Shown piece after piece: positions 21,995 through 28,908 of a stretch of 64,000 nucleotides of DNA. This DNA is from a virus. The stretch covers positions 1-64,000 of the IMG/VR virus record IMGVR_UViG_3300037628_000643; one strand, given 5' to 3'. The notes under the pieces are model-generated. The model was not told the origin of the DNA and searched no databases. It saw only the letters and a program-made list of their open reading frames with translations. How positions within the stretch are numbered: position 1 is the first letter of the stretch; each line of letters opens with the position of its first letter. The position numbers were made by a program, and so were the translations under genes.

Positions 21995-22235
21995 TGTCTA
22001 CTTCCTTATAGAATACTTGATTGGGATTGTAAATTGTTTGATAGCTGCCGTCTTCGAAAATAACTGAGTAAATATCGCCACCAATGAATCCTTCGGGCAT
22101 ATCCTCTAGAATAATATTAGTTACGCTACCTTTCCCAACTTCATAGACATCATAGTCTTCACCCCACATATCATTAGCTTCGCCACATTGACGCCAATTG
22201 TAATGGAGCTTTACGCATACAGATTTTGTGTTCAT
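21984..22235 (-). CDS. Hypothetical protein, 83 aa
   Basis: Starts MNTKSVCVKL after GAGGACGAACA. Mostly strands, with DVYEVGKGSVTNIILEDM and SVIFEDGSYQTIYNP. Overlaps the upstream stop by four bases. Not recognised. Confidence 0.65.
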   Translation of the reverse strand: MNTKSVCVKLHYNWRQCGEANDMWGEDYDVYEVGKGSVTNIILEDMPEGFIGGDIYSVIFEDGSYQTIYNPNQVFYKEVDNDT

Positions 22236-22573
22236 TGTTCGTCCTCCTCAAAAATATAGCTCTTATCCATCACCTTCTCAAATTGCTCTATTGAATAAAA
22301 TATTTCATTAGCCTCAACAACCTTAACGTCTTTATTATTGAGAATAAATCCTCCACCAGTCCCGAAGCAATGCGAATGGTATGGCGATGAATTAATCGCT
22401 TCGTAGTCGTCAGGAGCTTCGTCATATTCAGCAAATAACTTCATATGCAAGTCATGTCTAACTGACCATTCAATTAACTTGACTTTAACCTCTTCGGCTA
22501 GCTCCTTTGTTGCAAAAGGGCCAAATGTGTCGTGATCTTCATAGCTTGAGATTATTACTTTGTATGTTTTCAT
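22232..22573 (-). CDS. Hypothetical protein, 113 aa
   Basis: The start at 22573 (MKTYKVIISS) overlaps the upstream stop as TAATG; sixteen further open codons lie inside that gene. Strand-helix pattern with FGPFATKELAEEVKVKLIEW resembles sporulation-related-like or ferredoxin-like folds. Function unknown. Confidence 0.65.
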   Translation of the reverse strand: MKTYKVIISSYEDHDTFGPFATKELAEEVKVKLIEWSVRHDLHMKLFAEYDEAPDDYEAINSSPYHSHCFGTGGGFILNNKDVKVVEANEIFYSIEQFEKVMDKSYIFEEDEQ

Positions 22574-22794
22574 TAAGTGAAGCTGCATTTTGGACAAGGG
22601 CATGATATCCCATGAATACAAGCTCCTCCGCCATTAACCTTCATTCCAGATCCATGGCACTCTGGACAGGCATCATGAAGGCACTGTTCTTGTCGGTCAT
22701 TATTTAGCATGCATGGACATTTATCTGCGCCATTTTGAGACCCAATACAGAAGCATGGGTTTGCAGCCTTGGTATTATTTGATGTGTAGTGCAT
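22573..22794 (-). CDS. Cys-rich zinc protein, 73 aa
   Basis: Ten Cys in patterns CFCIG, KCPCML, CPECHGSG and CPCPKCSFT, the third being DnaJ-like. Start after AAGGAGGGTTA. Probably binds at least two zinc ions. Partner unknown. Confidence 0.65.
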   Translation of the reverse strand: MHYTSNNTKAANPCFCIGSQNGADKCPCMLNNDRQEQCLHDACPECHGSGMKVNGGGACIHGISCPCPKCSFT

Positions 22795-23168
22795 TAACCC
22801 TCCTTAATCGTCATATCCGAAGTCTCCATAGAGAATGTTTCGCAGCGTGTAATTTTAAATCCTGCAGAACCATCCATCTTGGGCCATCCTTCCGTATCAC
22901 AATTATTGTACTTATCATCATAATCAAATGCACTAACAACACCAAATGTATTGTAGTCATTGCAATATGCGATATAAAAAGCTTCTCGTGCTAGCATTTT
23001 TAAGACTGCATTCAGAACTGAGCCCTCCTTTGTTACGCGATATTTATCATTACCCCAGAAGCTATTAATCTCGTGAAGCATTTCTCCTGTAGCGATGTCA
23101 TGATCAATTTCGATATGAATTTCAGCTTTCCAATCCCAGTCAATTTTGTATTTTTTAATGTTGCTCAT
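22794..23168 (-). CDS. Hypothetical protein, 124 aa
   Basis: Starts MSNIKKYKID after AAGGAGAAAAATAA, just downstream (in the leftward direction) of two palindromic elements. Contains EIHIEIDHDIATGEMLHEIN and YNTFGVVSAFDYDDKYN. The first part resembles a family of phage proteins with strand-helix units. Function unknown. Confidence 0.65.
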   Translation of the reverse strand: MSNIKKYKIDWDWKAEIHIEIDHDIATGEMLHEINSFWGNDKYRVTKEGSVLNAVLKMLAREAFYIAYCNDYNTFGVVSAFDYDDKYNNCDTEGWPKMDGSAGFKITRCETFSMETSDMTIKEG

Positions 23169-23189
23169 TTATTTTTCTCCTTGAATCAG

Positions 23190-23256
23190 TTAACATGCTT
23201 TATATGTCACATTAACTATGTTTTTGGCACTTAATATGCCTTATATGGCATATTAA
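23190..23256. repeat. Tandem 26-bp palindrome-like operator elements
   Basis: TTAATATGCC-TTATAT-GGCATATTAA at 23231-23256 is a perfect 10-bp inverted repeat. A degenerate copy with four substitutions lies at 23190-23215. The two start points are 41 bases apart, close to four helix turns. The perfect copy overlaps the stop of the RlaP-like gene. They lie upstream of 22794-23168 in its transcription direction and look like binding sites for a dimeric protein. Confidence 0.55.
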
Positions 23257-24308
23257 CCCCACATAATCTCTTGACAATCCATTAGCACTTTTGTAGCTAG
23301 ATTGACATTTGGCTTCTTTCGAAGATCAGTCTTTTTGTATAAGACTTCACGAATGTATTTATCTTTACTTTCTGCATACTTGATTAGCTCATTATAAGTC
23401 CATGCGCCATTTCTGATGCTTAATAACTCTTCTGCATCTGGTCGCTTGACAATGACTCCATCTCCTTTAAGGATTTCTTCCCCCATTTTTAAAAGGCGAA
23501 CTAAGTGCATTCCGTGCTTGAAATCGACGCCGAACTTTTCTTCAAGCTCTGCTCGCACTGGATTTCGATTTTTCTTCCACTCCCAGTAGCCACGATGACG
23601 CTCTTTGGCAAATTTCCATTCTTCTTCGTTGTATTTGATAATAAACTGAAGCTCGCCTTTTGGCTCCTCATTCTTTAGTTGCTTTATAGAAATATTAAAA
23701 TCCCCATCAACTGTAAGCGCATTTGGATCACCGCCACTAAAGTATGCGCCGAAGATATTTCCTCCAAAATGAACCAGCCTAGTGTTTGATAGATATGACA
23801 TATTGAAGTTGCTATTGAAAGATTTCGCTCCTGTAAAGTTCTGCACAAGCTTAATGTAATTACTTCTTAGTGGAGCCTCAACTGGTTCAGGAGAATTAAT
23901 CCATTTTTTATGTCCCTTAATCCGTTTCAGTTGTGATGATGCATATCCACTAAACGTAAATGCTACCTTTGACGACAGTAAGTCTTCACGATGACTAAGA
24001 AGATAATTAAACGCCTCGTCATTCGTCTGTATCAGAGAGCTATCATCAACCCATAATGACTCAAGGATATTCGGATTGGCGCCAAGATACAAATCCATAA
24101 AATGCGTCAGCTCAAGAACCTTTCCATCCTCTTCATCTGGTAGCGTTATTTCTCGAACATTGTGCCAAGGTGTTAATGCGTACTTTTTTGGCGCACAAAA
24201 GATCCCTCGAATATCAACATCGGATGTCGGAAGGTTGGTTCCATACGCCAATGATCCAGCATAGTGTTTAACTATAATGTTGTTGTCGTTCAATTCATGA
24301 GCTTGCAT
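23253..24308 (-). CDS. RlaP-type nucleotidyltransferase, 351 aa
   Basis: The N-terminus holds the nucleotidyltransferase active site: A-GSLAYGT at 17-24, then SDVDIRGIF at 29-37, where Asp30 and Asp32 would bind metal. This matches the RlaP family (DNA polymerase beta superfamily) known from phages and proposed to act in RNA repair. The rest is helical with several charged segments. The ATG follows GAGAGGGTAGCAAA and overlaps the PTH2-like gene by 19 bases, so both are made together. The RNA substrate is unknown; a tRNA-end function is inferred from the neighbours. Confidence 0.8.
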   Translation of the reverse strand: MQAHELNDNNIIVKHYAGSLAYGTNLPTSDVDIRGIFCAPKKYALTPWHNVREITLPDEEDGKVLELTHFMDLYLGANPNILESLWVDDSSLIQTNDEAFNYLLSHREDLLSSKVAFTFSGYASSQLKRIKGHKKWINSPEPVEAPLRSNYIKLVQNFTGAKSFNSNFNMSYLSNTRLVHFGGNIFGAYFSGGDPNALTVDGDFNISIKQLKNEEPKGELQFIIKYNEEEWKFAKERHRGYWEWKKNRNPVRAELEEKFGVDFKHGMHLVRLLKMGEEILKGDGVIVKRPDAEELLSIRNGAWTYNELIKYAESKDKYIREVLYKKTDLRKKPNVNLATKVLMDCQEIMWG

Positions 24309-24835
24309 TTTGCTACCCTCTCTGCTAGTTCGATTTCGTATTCATTAAGATCGTGAGTGAATGCCGTTCCGCAATAATCTGGATTATCTTTACTGTGCTT
24401 CGCGTGAGCGCTTCTCTCCTTAACAAAATTAAATATCTCCTCTGGAAGAATGACGCCAACATTAGTCAGTGCTCCATTTAGAGCGTCTTCAGTTTCTTTG
24501 AAGCATGCAAAGGGATATTCTCCTCCATAAACCTCAACTCTTTGAAGAAGATCTAAAGTATCATTTAGATCTGAAGAGTATCCGCCATTAACAATAATAG
24601 TAGTCTTATGATTTTTAGCCCAATCGAAAAGCATTTCTTGTTGCGGACTTCTGTTCTGTGTAATCTTATATCCCATACTCTCAATACTTTCAATAGCAAC
24701 GAAATCTGCATATGTCGGCTGGTATTTCAAAAACATTTCAACCGTCGTATGCTGGCTCTGTATCCCTGCTCCTATCCCGCTTATGTACATGTTCTGAAAA
24801 AAATATGCTCTTAATTCACTATTAGTTGAACTCAT
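24290..24835 (-). CDS. Peptidyl-tRNA hydrolase 2-like protein, 181 aa
   Basis: The segment YISGIGAGIQSQHTTVEMF near 17-35 resembles the GKIAAQ-x-x-HA region of PTH2, FDWAKNHKTTIIVNGGYSS near 69-87 is in the place of its central strand and helix, and GALTNVGVILPEEIF near 115-129 resembles its final strand. PTH2 frees tRNA from peptidyl-tRNA. Similar proteins are widespread in phages without assigned function. The match is by pattern, so the family call is moderate. It overlaps the CCA enzyme by 14 bases. Confidence 0.5.
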   Translation of the reverse strand: MSSTNSELRAYFFQNMYISGIGAGIQSQHTTVEMFLKYQPTYADFVAIESIESMGYKITQNRSPQQEMLFDWAKNHKTTIIVNGGYSSDLNDTLDLLQRVEVYGGEYPFACFKETEDALNGALTNVGVILPEEIFNFVKERSAHAKHSKDNPDYCGTAFTHDLNEYEIELAERVAKCKLMN

Positions 24836-26045
24836 TTTCTTTAAACCTCCTTACCTTTTTAATTCGTTCTTGGCGCAATAACTCGCCAAACAATTTGCCG
24901 GAAATCAACCTTGCACCCAAGTTATCGATTGTCTCTTCTTCATTTTCGATTGATGCTAAATACGCACCGCGTAAAAAATTCCTTTGAGGATAACTTTCAA
25001 CCCTTGGCAATCTGCCCATAGCATCACAATGGCAGCAATCAATGAAATCTTGAAGCAACGATTTGTTTGAGTATGCACCTACTCTCTGTAGTAAGTCAAC
25101 TATTTTTTTAGCGCGCATATCCATAATTGCATGCATGCGTGTGTGCTGCTCGCAAACAAGCATTGCTAGTTCACGATAGCTTTTTGGCACAGATAGTCTG
25201 TCACAGAAATCTTTTACAGCAGATAACCCCGCTTGGTCATGACCATAGAGATTTCCTCTTTCGTTGTGACAAATTGGTTTACCAGTATCATGTAGAAGGG
25301 CAGCCCACTTAACCATTGGCGATAATCCGTAATAAGAACATCTCTCCAGAACCATCAATGTATGCGTAAGAACATCTTTTTCGGCATGATGCTCTTTGGG
25401 TTGAGGAATGTTATCGCAAGCCCATAATTCTTTAAACCAAATATGCTCACCTGCTTTGTGTAAAAACTTAAAAAACAAATGAGAATAAGGCTCGCTTAAT
25501 GCCTTCTCGGTCTCTGCCCACACCCTTTCTTTAGTTAGGTATTCCCAGTCACTAGAGTCGATAATCTGACGGCATAAAGACATTGTTTCGGGCGCTACAG
25601 TCCATTCAGGGCCAAAGCGAGCCAAGAACCTTGCTACGCGCAAAACTCTAACTGGGTCTTCTAAAAATGCATCGCTAGTGTGTCTCAGTATTTTATTTTC
25701 GATATCTACCTGACCGTCAAACGGATCAATGATAGTGCCTTCAAAATCCATGGCGATACTGTTGATGGTTAAATCTCTACGCTGTAAATCTTCAATGAGA
25801 GTGACACCTTTTGTCTCTACGGAAAAGCCACCATAGCCATCTCCTGTTTTTCTCTCAACGCGAGCCAAAGCATACTCATCTCCAGTCTGCGGATGAAGGA
25901 AAACCGGAAACTCAGATCCAACCAGCTTGTAGTCCATAAACTCCATCAATTCAACTGAGGAATCTACCACAACATAATCAATGTCTTTTGGCTCGATCCC
26001 CATAATGGAGTCTCTGACATAGCCACCGACTTTGTATTCTTCCAT
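24822..26045 (-). CDS. cca: tRNA nucleotidyltransferase (CCA-adding) with HD domain, 407 aa
   Basis: GGYVRD at 7-12 with DIDYVV (Asp21, Asp23), RRDLTINSIAMD at 89-100 and the following EDPVRVLRVARF region are the class II tRNA nucleotidyltransferase signature. Metal-binding LLHDTGK sits at about 250-256 in an HD domain, as in the E. coli enzyme, whose length (412) is nearly the same. It adds or repairs the 3' CCA of tRNA; the HD domain has phosphatase or phosphodiesterase activity in the E. coli protein. Start after GGAGGAGGATTAGTC. Confidence 0.9.
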   Translation of the reverse strand: MEEYKVGGYVRDSIMGIEPKDIDYVVVDSSVELMEFMDYKLVGSEFPVFLHPQTGDEYALARVERKTGDGYGGFSVETKGVTLIEDLQRRDLTINSIAMDFEGTIIDPFDGQVDIENKILRHTSDAFLEDPVRVLRVARFLARFGPEWTVAPETMSLCRQIIDSSDWEYLTKERVWAETEKALSEPYSHLFFKFLHKAGEHIWFKELWACDNIPQPKEHHAEKDVLTHTLMVLERCSYYGLSPMVKWAALLHDTGKPICHNERGNLYGHDQAGLSAVKDFCDRLSVPKSYRELAMLVCEQHTRMHAIMDMRAKKIVDLLQRVGAYSNKSLLQDFIDCCHCDAMGRLPRVESYPQRNFLRGAYLASIENEEETIDNLGARLISGKLFGELLRQERIKKVRRFKENEFN

Positions 26046-26047
26046 GA

Positions 26048-26215
26048 CTAATCCTCCTCCTTTTCAACCAAGTACGCAGGAACGCTGCAGCAAAGCACGC
26101 AAGCATGGTTGTTTGTAATGTGATTTTTAAATGTTAGCTCACAATCATCCTTGCAGTCGATACACAAATAATCTGCATTAAAAATAATCTCTGATAGTTT
26201 TTCTTGATGATTCAT
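26048..26215 (-). CDS. 55-residue Cys/His microprotein
   Basis: Starts MNHQEKLSEI by ATGA overlap with the gene before it and ends two bases before the CCA-adding enzyme. CIDCKDDC and NNHACVLCC supply zinc ligands in a treble-clef-like arrangement. Coupling links it to the tRNA operon; function unknown. Confidence 0.6.
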   Translation of the reverse strand: MNHQEKLSEIIFNADYLCIDCKDDCELTFKNHITNNHACVLCCSVPAYLVEKEED

Positions 26216-26373
26216 TCCAACACCCCTGTATCCCTAAGAAGACTTACCACACCCATCATGTTTGCTCCTAGTGTCCACCCGTTTACTGCAGCTAAAGCGC
26301 TTTTTTTATTCTGCACACAAATAACCATTAACACTCCAAATACAACGCACATAATTATTCTAAATATAAGCAT
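26212..26373 (-). CDS. Small membrane protein, 53 aa
   Basis: Starts MLIFRIIMCVVFGVLMVICV, a single span, at the second of two ATGs (best spacing after AGGAGGTGA). The remainder is amphipathic. The stop overlaps the next start. Function unknown. Confidence 0.6.
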   Translation of the reverse strand: MLIFRIIMCVVFGVLMVICVQNKKSALAAVNGWTLGANMMGVVSLLRDTGVLE

Positions 26374-26406
26374 CATTCACCTCCTATTTATTGATTATTT
26401 TAAATG

Positions 26407-26607
26407 TTATGCAATTCTATAACCCGTATGCCCACAACCTTCACAATGAATTCTCTTTTGTGGAGGGTACGACATTAATGTTTGGTCTGGATTCGTATCG
26501 AACAGCTCATTACTACAATTCGGGCATCCAAGTCCATTTGGTTTTGGGTCGCTAGGATTTTTGTACATTTTCGCTCTTTCTTCATTGTGCTCGACTAATG
26601 ATTTCAT
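26407..26607 (-). CDS. Zinc-ribbon protein, 66 aa
   Basis: CPNCSNEL near residue 29 and CEGCGHTGYRIA at the end form a Cys4 ribbon. Starts by ATGA overlap with the transglycosylase gene upstream. Function unknown. Confidence 0.65.
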   Translation of the reverse strand: MKSLVEHNEERAKMYKNPSDPKPNGLGCPNCSNELFDTNPDQTLMSYPPQKRIHCEGCGHTGYRIA

Positions 26608-27143
26608 TGAAAATGCAACCTCTCATTGTTGTTAGTTTCACCCAAAGTACCACAATCCCTTAAGACAATCAAGCGTTTTCTTATGTCTTCGCTATAATTT
26701 AATCCTTTTTCACTTAGCCAGTCATTCCCTTCATTGTAACTAGATCTTACGAACTTCCAATTACCTTTGTGGCGCTTATACCAGTACTTAAGCTCAAGAA
26801 TAGCTAGGTGCAGAGATAGGTTGTCATTATCAACTAGTTGCTGAGCAAGCACATTCCGATTGAAAGAAGTATCTTTTCGCTCAAGCCTAGTTAAGCTGTA
26901 CTTCAAGTGGTTTTGCGCTATTCCAGCCGCTGGGTCACGGATGTTTATCTTCCATAACCCAGCGTTAGACTCCTTCCACACAATAGCTGCTAGCGTGTAA
27001 CCCATATCATGCGGCTCCCCATAATGGTAAGACCAGCGCAGAGTATCAATCTGTGCCGTGGAGAGTTTATCGACATCTTTGCATGTATATGCAGAAGAAA
27101 ATGAGCTTATTGTTATTGTTATTAGTGCAATAAAGAATTTCAA
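26604..27143 (-). CDS. Secreted lytic transglycosylase-like protein, TTG start, 179 aa
   Basis: A signal peptide at residues 1-18 ends near SSA-YT. The mature part has AAIVWKESNAGLW with Glu58 as expected catalytic acid of SLT/goose-lysozyme-like folds, then DPAAGIAQNHLKYSL, a family hallmark, and KGNWKFVRSSYNEG near the end. It would cleave peptidoglycan from the periplasmic side. Translation starts at TTG after AGGAGGGTAGCAG. Its place in the early operon, far from the lysis genes, suggests a role other than final lysis. Confidence 0.7.
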   Translation of the reverse strand: MKFFIALITITISSFSSAYTCKDVDKLSTAQIDTLRWSYHYGEPHDMGYTLAAIVWKESNAGLWKINIRDPAAGIAQNHLKYSLTRLERKDTSFNRNVLAQQLVDNDNLSLHLAILELKYWYKRHKGNWKFVRSSYNEGNDWLSEKGLNYSEDIRKRLIVLRDCGTLGETNNNERLHFQ

Positions 27144-27146
27144 CTG

Positions 27147-27440
27147 CTACCCTCCTAACTTATTGGATATTTCTTTGATTTGTCGGTATCGACATTTTTC
27201 ATGATGACAATCTATATCAGGTGTTTTTGTGCAGCAAGTACAACTACCAGTCTGCAGCTTCAGTAGCGACCATTTAGCATTTTTAGCGCCTTCCTTCAAG
27301 GATTCGATCTCATGAATCATAGAAAGAATAAAGCTATCGCCAGTTTCATTGCGCCATAACTCTCCATGGCGTAAAACGGAAATAGTTCCTCCATCAACTT
27401 CGACTTCGTACTTTCCGTTTTCTAGAGAGATGGCGATCAC
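27147..27440 (-). CDS. Hypothetical protein with Cys cluster, 97 aa
   Basis: I prefer the GTG at 27440 (MIAISLENGK), which overlaps the preceding TGA; a GTG 12 bases upstream is possible. Beta-hairpin start, then a helix and a Cys/His cluster (CTCCTKTPDIDCHHEKC) that may bind metal. Function unknown. Confidence 0.55.
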   Translation of the reverse strand: MIAISLENGKYEVEVDGGTISVLRHGELWRNETGDSFILSMIHEIESLKEGAKNAKWSLLKLQTGSCTCCTKTPDIDCHHEKCRYRQIKEISNKLGG

Positions 27441-27721
27441 TTTCCCGCACACTGCTTGAAACCAGACAAGACGTAAAGAGCAACGTTAAGATCAAGAGTA
27501 TCAACAGAAGTCTCATCAGGAGCCCATGGGAGTGATGCAGTAACTTTATAAACAACGCCACCAGAGGTTGCAACAGACTCAATGTAATAACATTCTGGTT
27601 TATGATCGCTAGCTAAGGCTGTAATTAAAAGAATACCAAGTGATGATACTACACAAAAAAATACAAATCCGATCCACTGATCTGTTTTTGCATTTACAAT
27701 TCCTTCAAAAAACTTTTTCAT
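27437..27721 (-). CDS. Membrane-anchored protein, 94 aa
   Basis: Residues 17-36 (IGFVFFCVVSSLGILLITAL) form a membrane span after a positively charged N-terminus, so the C-terminal 55 residues face the periplasm. Three Cys in this part could pair. Start after AGGAGAACAATT. Function unknown. Confidence 0.65.
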   Translation of the reverse strand: MKKFFEGIVNAKTDQWIGFVFFCVVSSLGILLITALASDHKPECYYIESVATSGGVVYKVTASLPWAPDETSVDTLDLNVALYVLSGFKQCAGK

Positions 27722-27736
27722 AATTGTTCTCCTGTA

Positions 27737-28108
27737 TTATTGAATTCCGAACTCTTCTGCTATTTCAGAGAAGATTACTTTGTTTGACTTACCATTATCC
27801 GTTGATAGTGACTGAATTCCGCTCGGCTGAAAACAAAGGCCATCTCCCTCACCCAGAACCCATATATGCAAACCCTTCATTTCAGAAAAATCATTCACCT
27901 GTAATTCCAATAATAGTCTCCGAATAACTTCACAACCGTAAGCTGTTCCTACTCTTCGTTCTGATTTCTTATCGTATGTATCCAAGGCGATTCCGCCAAC
28001 ACCTTGACAGCCTCCATCTTCATGTTCAACATTTATCCAAAAATTCAATATTCCACGTTCCCGAATCTCAAGGGTCGCACTGCGTATTTTGGCTAGTTGT
28101 TTGTTCAT
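27737..28108 (-). CDS. Conserved phage protein of unknown function, 123 aa
   Basis: RERGILNFWINVEHEDGGCQ, GGIALDTYDKKS and RVGTAYGCEVIRRLLLELQV, followed by MKGLHIWVLGEG, match a family found in many phages with the pattern GGI/Y-x-LD ... GTA-x-G-x-x-I. Its function is unknown. Likely a single alpha/beta domain. Confidence 0.7.
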   Translation of the reverse strand: MNKQLAKIRSATLEIRERGILNFWINVEHEDGGCQGVGGIALDTYDKKSERRVGTAYGCEVIRRLLLELQVNDFSEMKGLHIWVLGEGDGLCFQPSGIQSLSTDNGKSNKVIFSEIAEEFGIQ

Positions 28109-28281
28109 AAGCTATTCCAATACACAACGCGCTCTTCAGCAAAAGTAATTGCCTCTTCTATTTTTGATTTGTCACCATCCGCAGGGAGCATTTCTAATGC
28201 CGTATTTAGAGACTCAAGCCAAACTTCTGCGCCCGCTTTCGCCGTATCGAATTCAAGCTCATTCATTTTTACATTGATCAT
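28105..28281 (-). CDS. 58-residue helical early protein
   Basis: Fills the gap between the two flanking genes: starts MINVKMNELE after TAGGAGAAACAA and stops by ATGA overlap with the next gene. The acidic helical sequence (KIEEAITFAEERVVYW) is typical of small early phage proteins. Function unknown. Confidence 0.6.
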   Translation of the reverse strand: MINVKMNELEFDTAKAGAEVWLESLNTALEMLPADGDKSKIEEAITFAEERVVYWNSL

Positions 28282-28290
28282 TTGTTTCTC

Positions 28291-28716
28291 CTATTTAAAA
28301 TCACTGGTTATATTAAACGATTTAAAATCGTCATTGTCAAATACTAATTCAACTTCGCACTCTTGCACTTTATCAATTCGAAAGAAAGCTGGTTGCTTGC
28401 TGTATTTATTCGCCCAAGTATCAATTGCAACTGACAGCAAAGTATCGAGCATAGCCGTCTCTTCTTTGCTTATTTTAGTTAGAAAATCATTTGACAACTC
28501 GCCGAATTCTTCCCACGCTTCATCTTCTATGGAGTCAATAATGCTCTCGGCATCGATAAACTCAGATGCAAATACTTCTCCCTTGACTCCGCGATAGATG
28601 GTTAGTGTATTTCCTTTGTAGCCATTATCTATGCAATCACTAATCTCTTGCCACATATCAGCGTTGGCATGAGCAAAGCTATATTCATCATAGGAATAAA
28701 TAAAATCTTCTTCCAT
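28291..28716 (-). CDS. First gene of second early operon, 141 aa
   Basis: Starts MEEDFIYSYD; ribosome site AAAGGAGAAAAAT. LTIYRGVKGEVFASEF at about 38-53 and a helical region with SIEDEAWEEFGE, then TWANKYSKQPAFFRIDKV, match a phage family whose function I do not know. Very acidic. The promoter is 31 bases upstream of the start. Confidence 0.7.
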   Translation of the reverse strand: MEEDFIYSYDEYSFAHANADMWQEISDCIDNGYKGNTLTIYRGVKGEVFASEFIDAESIIDSIEDEAWEEFGELSNDFLTKISKEETAMLDTLLSVAIDTWANKYSKQPAFFRIDKVQECEVELVFDNDDFKSFNITSDFK

Positions 28717-28746
28717 ATTTTTCTCCTTTATTAATTTATGAGTGGC

Positions 28747-28775
28747 ACTATAAATTAAAATATCTTCATTTGCAA
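28747..28775 (-). promoter_or_regulatory. Early promoter of the second operon
   Basis: TTGCAA (28770-28775), 17-base spacer, TATAGT (28747-28752), read leftward. Boxes and spacer length are identical to those at 13721-13749 although the surrounding sequence differs, so both operons are likely switched together. Confidence 0.75.
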
Positions 28776-28794
28776 GTGTATTTTGATATTAATG

Positions 28795-28803
28795 TGCTAT
28801 TAT
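28795..28803 (+). promoter_or_regulatory. Extended -10 promoter TGCTATTAT
   Basis: Located back-to-back with the early promoter; would start a transcript near 28810 with a leader of about 100 bases before the GIY-YIG gene. The leader holds a short hairpin but no tRNA. Confidence 0.45.
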
Positions 28804-28908
28804 CATTTGGTGCGCTAGGTTTAGCGGCTGAATCCTCTATAACTCCTCAGAATTAGGGTTGCGCATTCCATCTTTAATTTAACTTACATCTGAGGCTGAG
28901 GAAATACA

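Noticed and set aside
28806-28862. Cloverleaf-like sequence with paired GCGC ends and terminal CCA before the first GIY-YIG gene
   Set aside because: Only about 57 bases, no proper anticodon or T arm; it does not form a tRNA on either strand.
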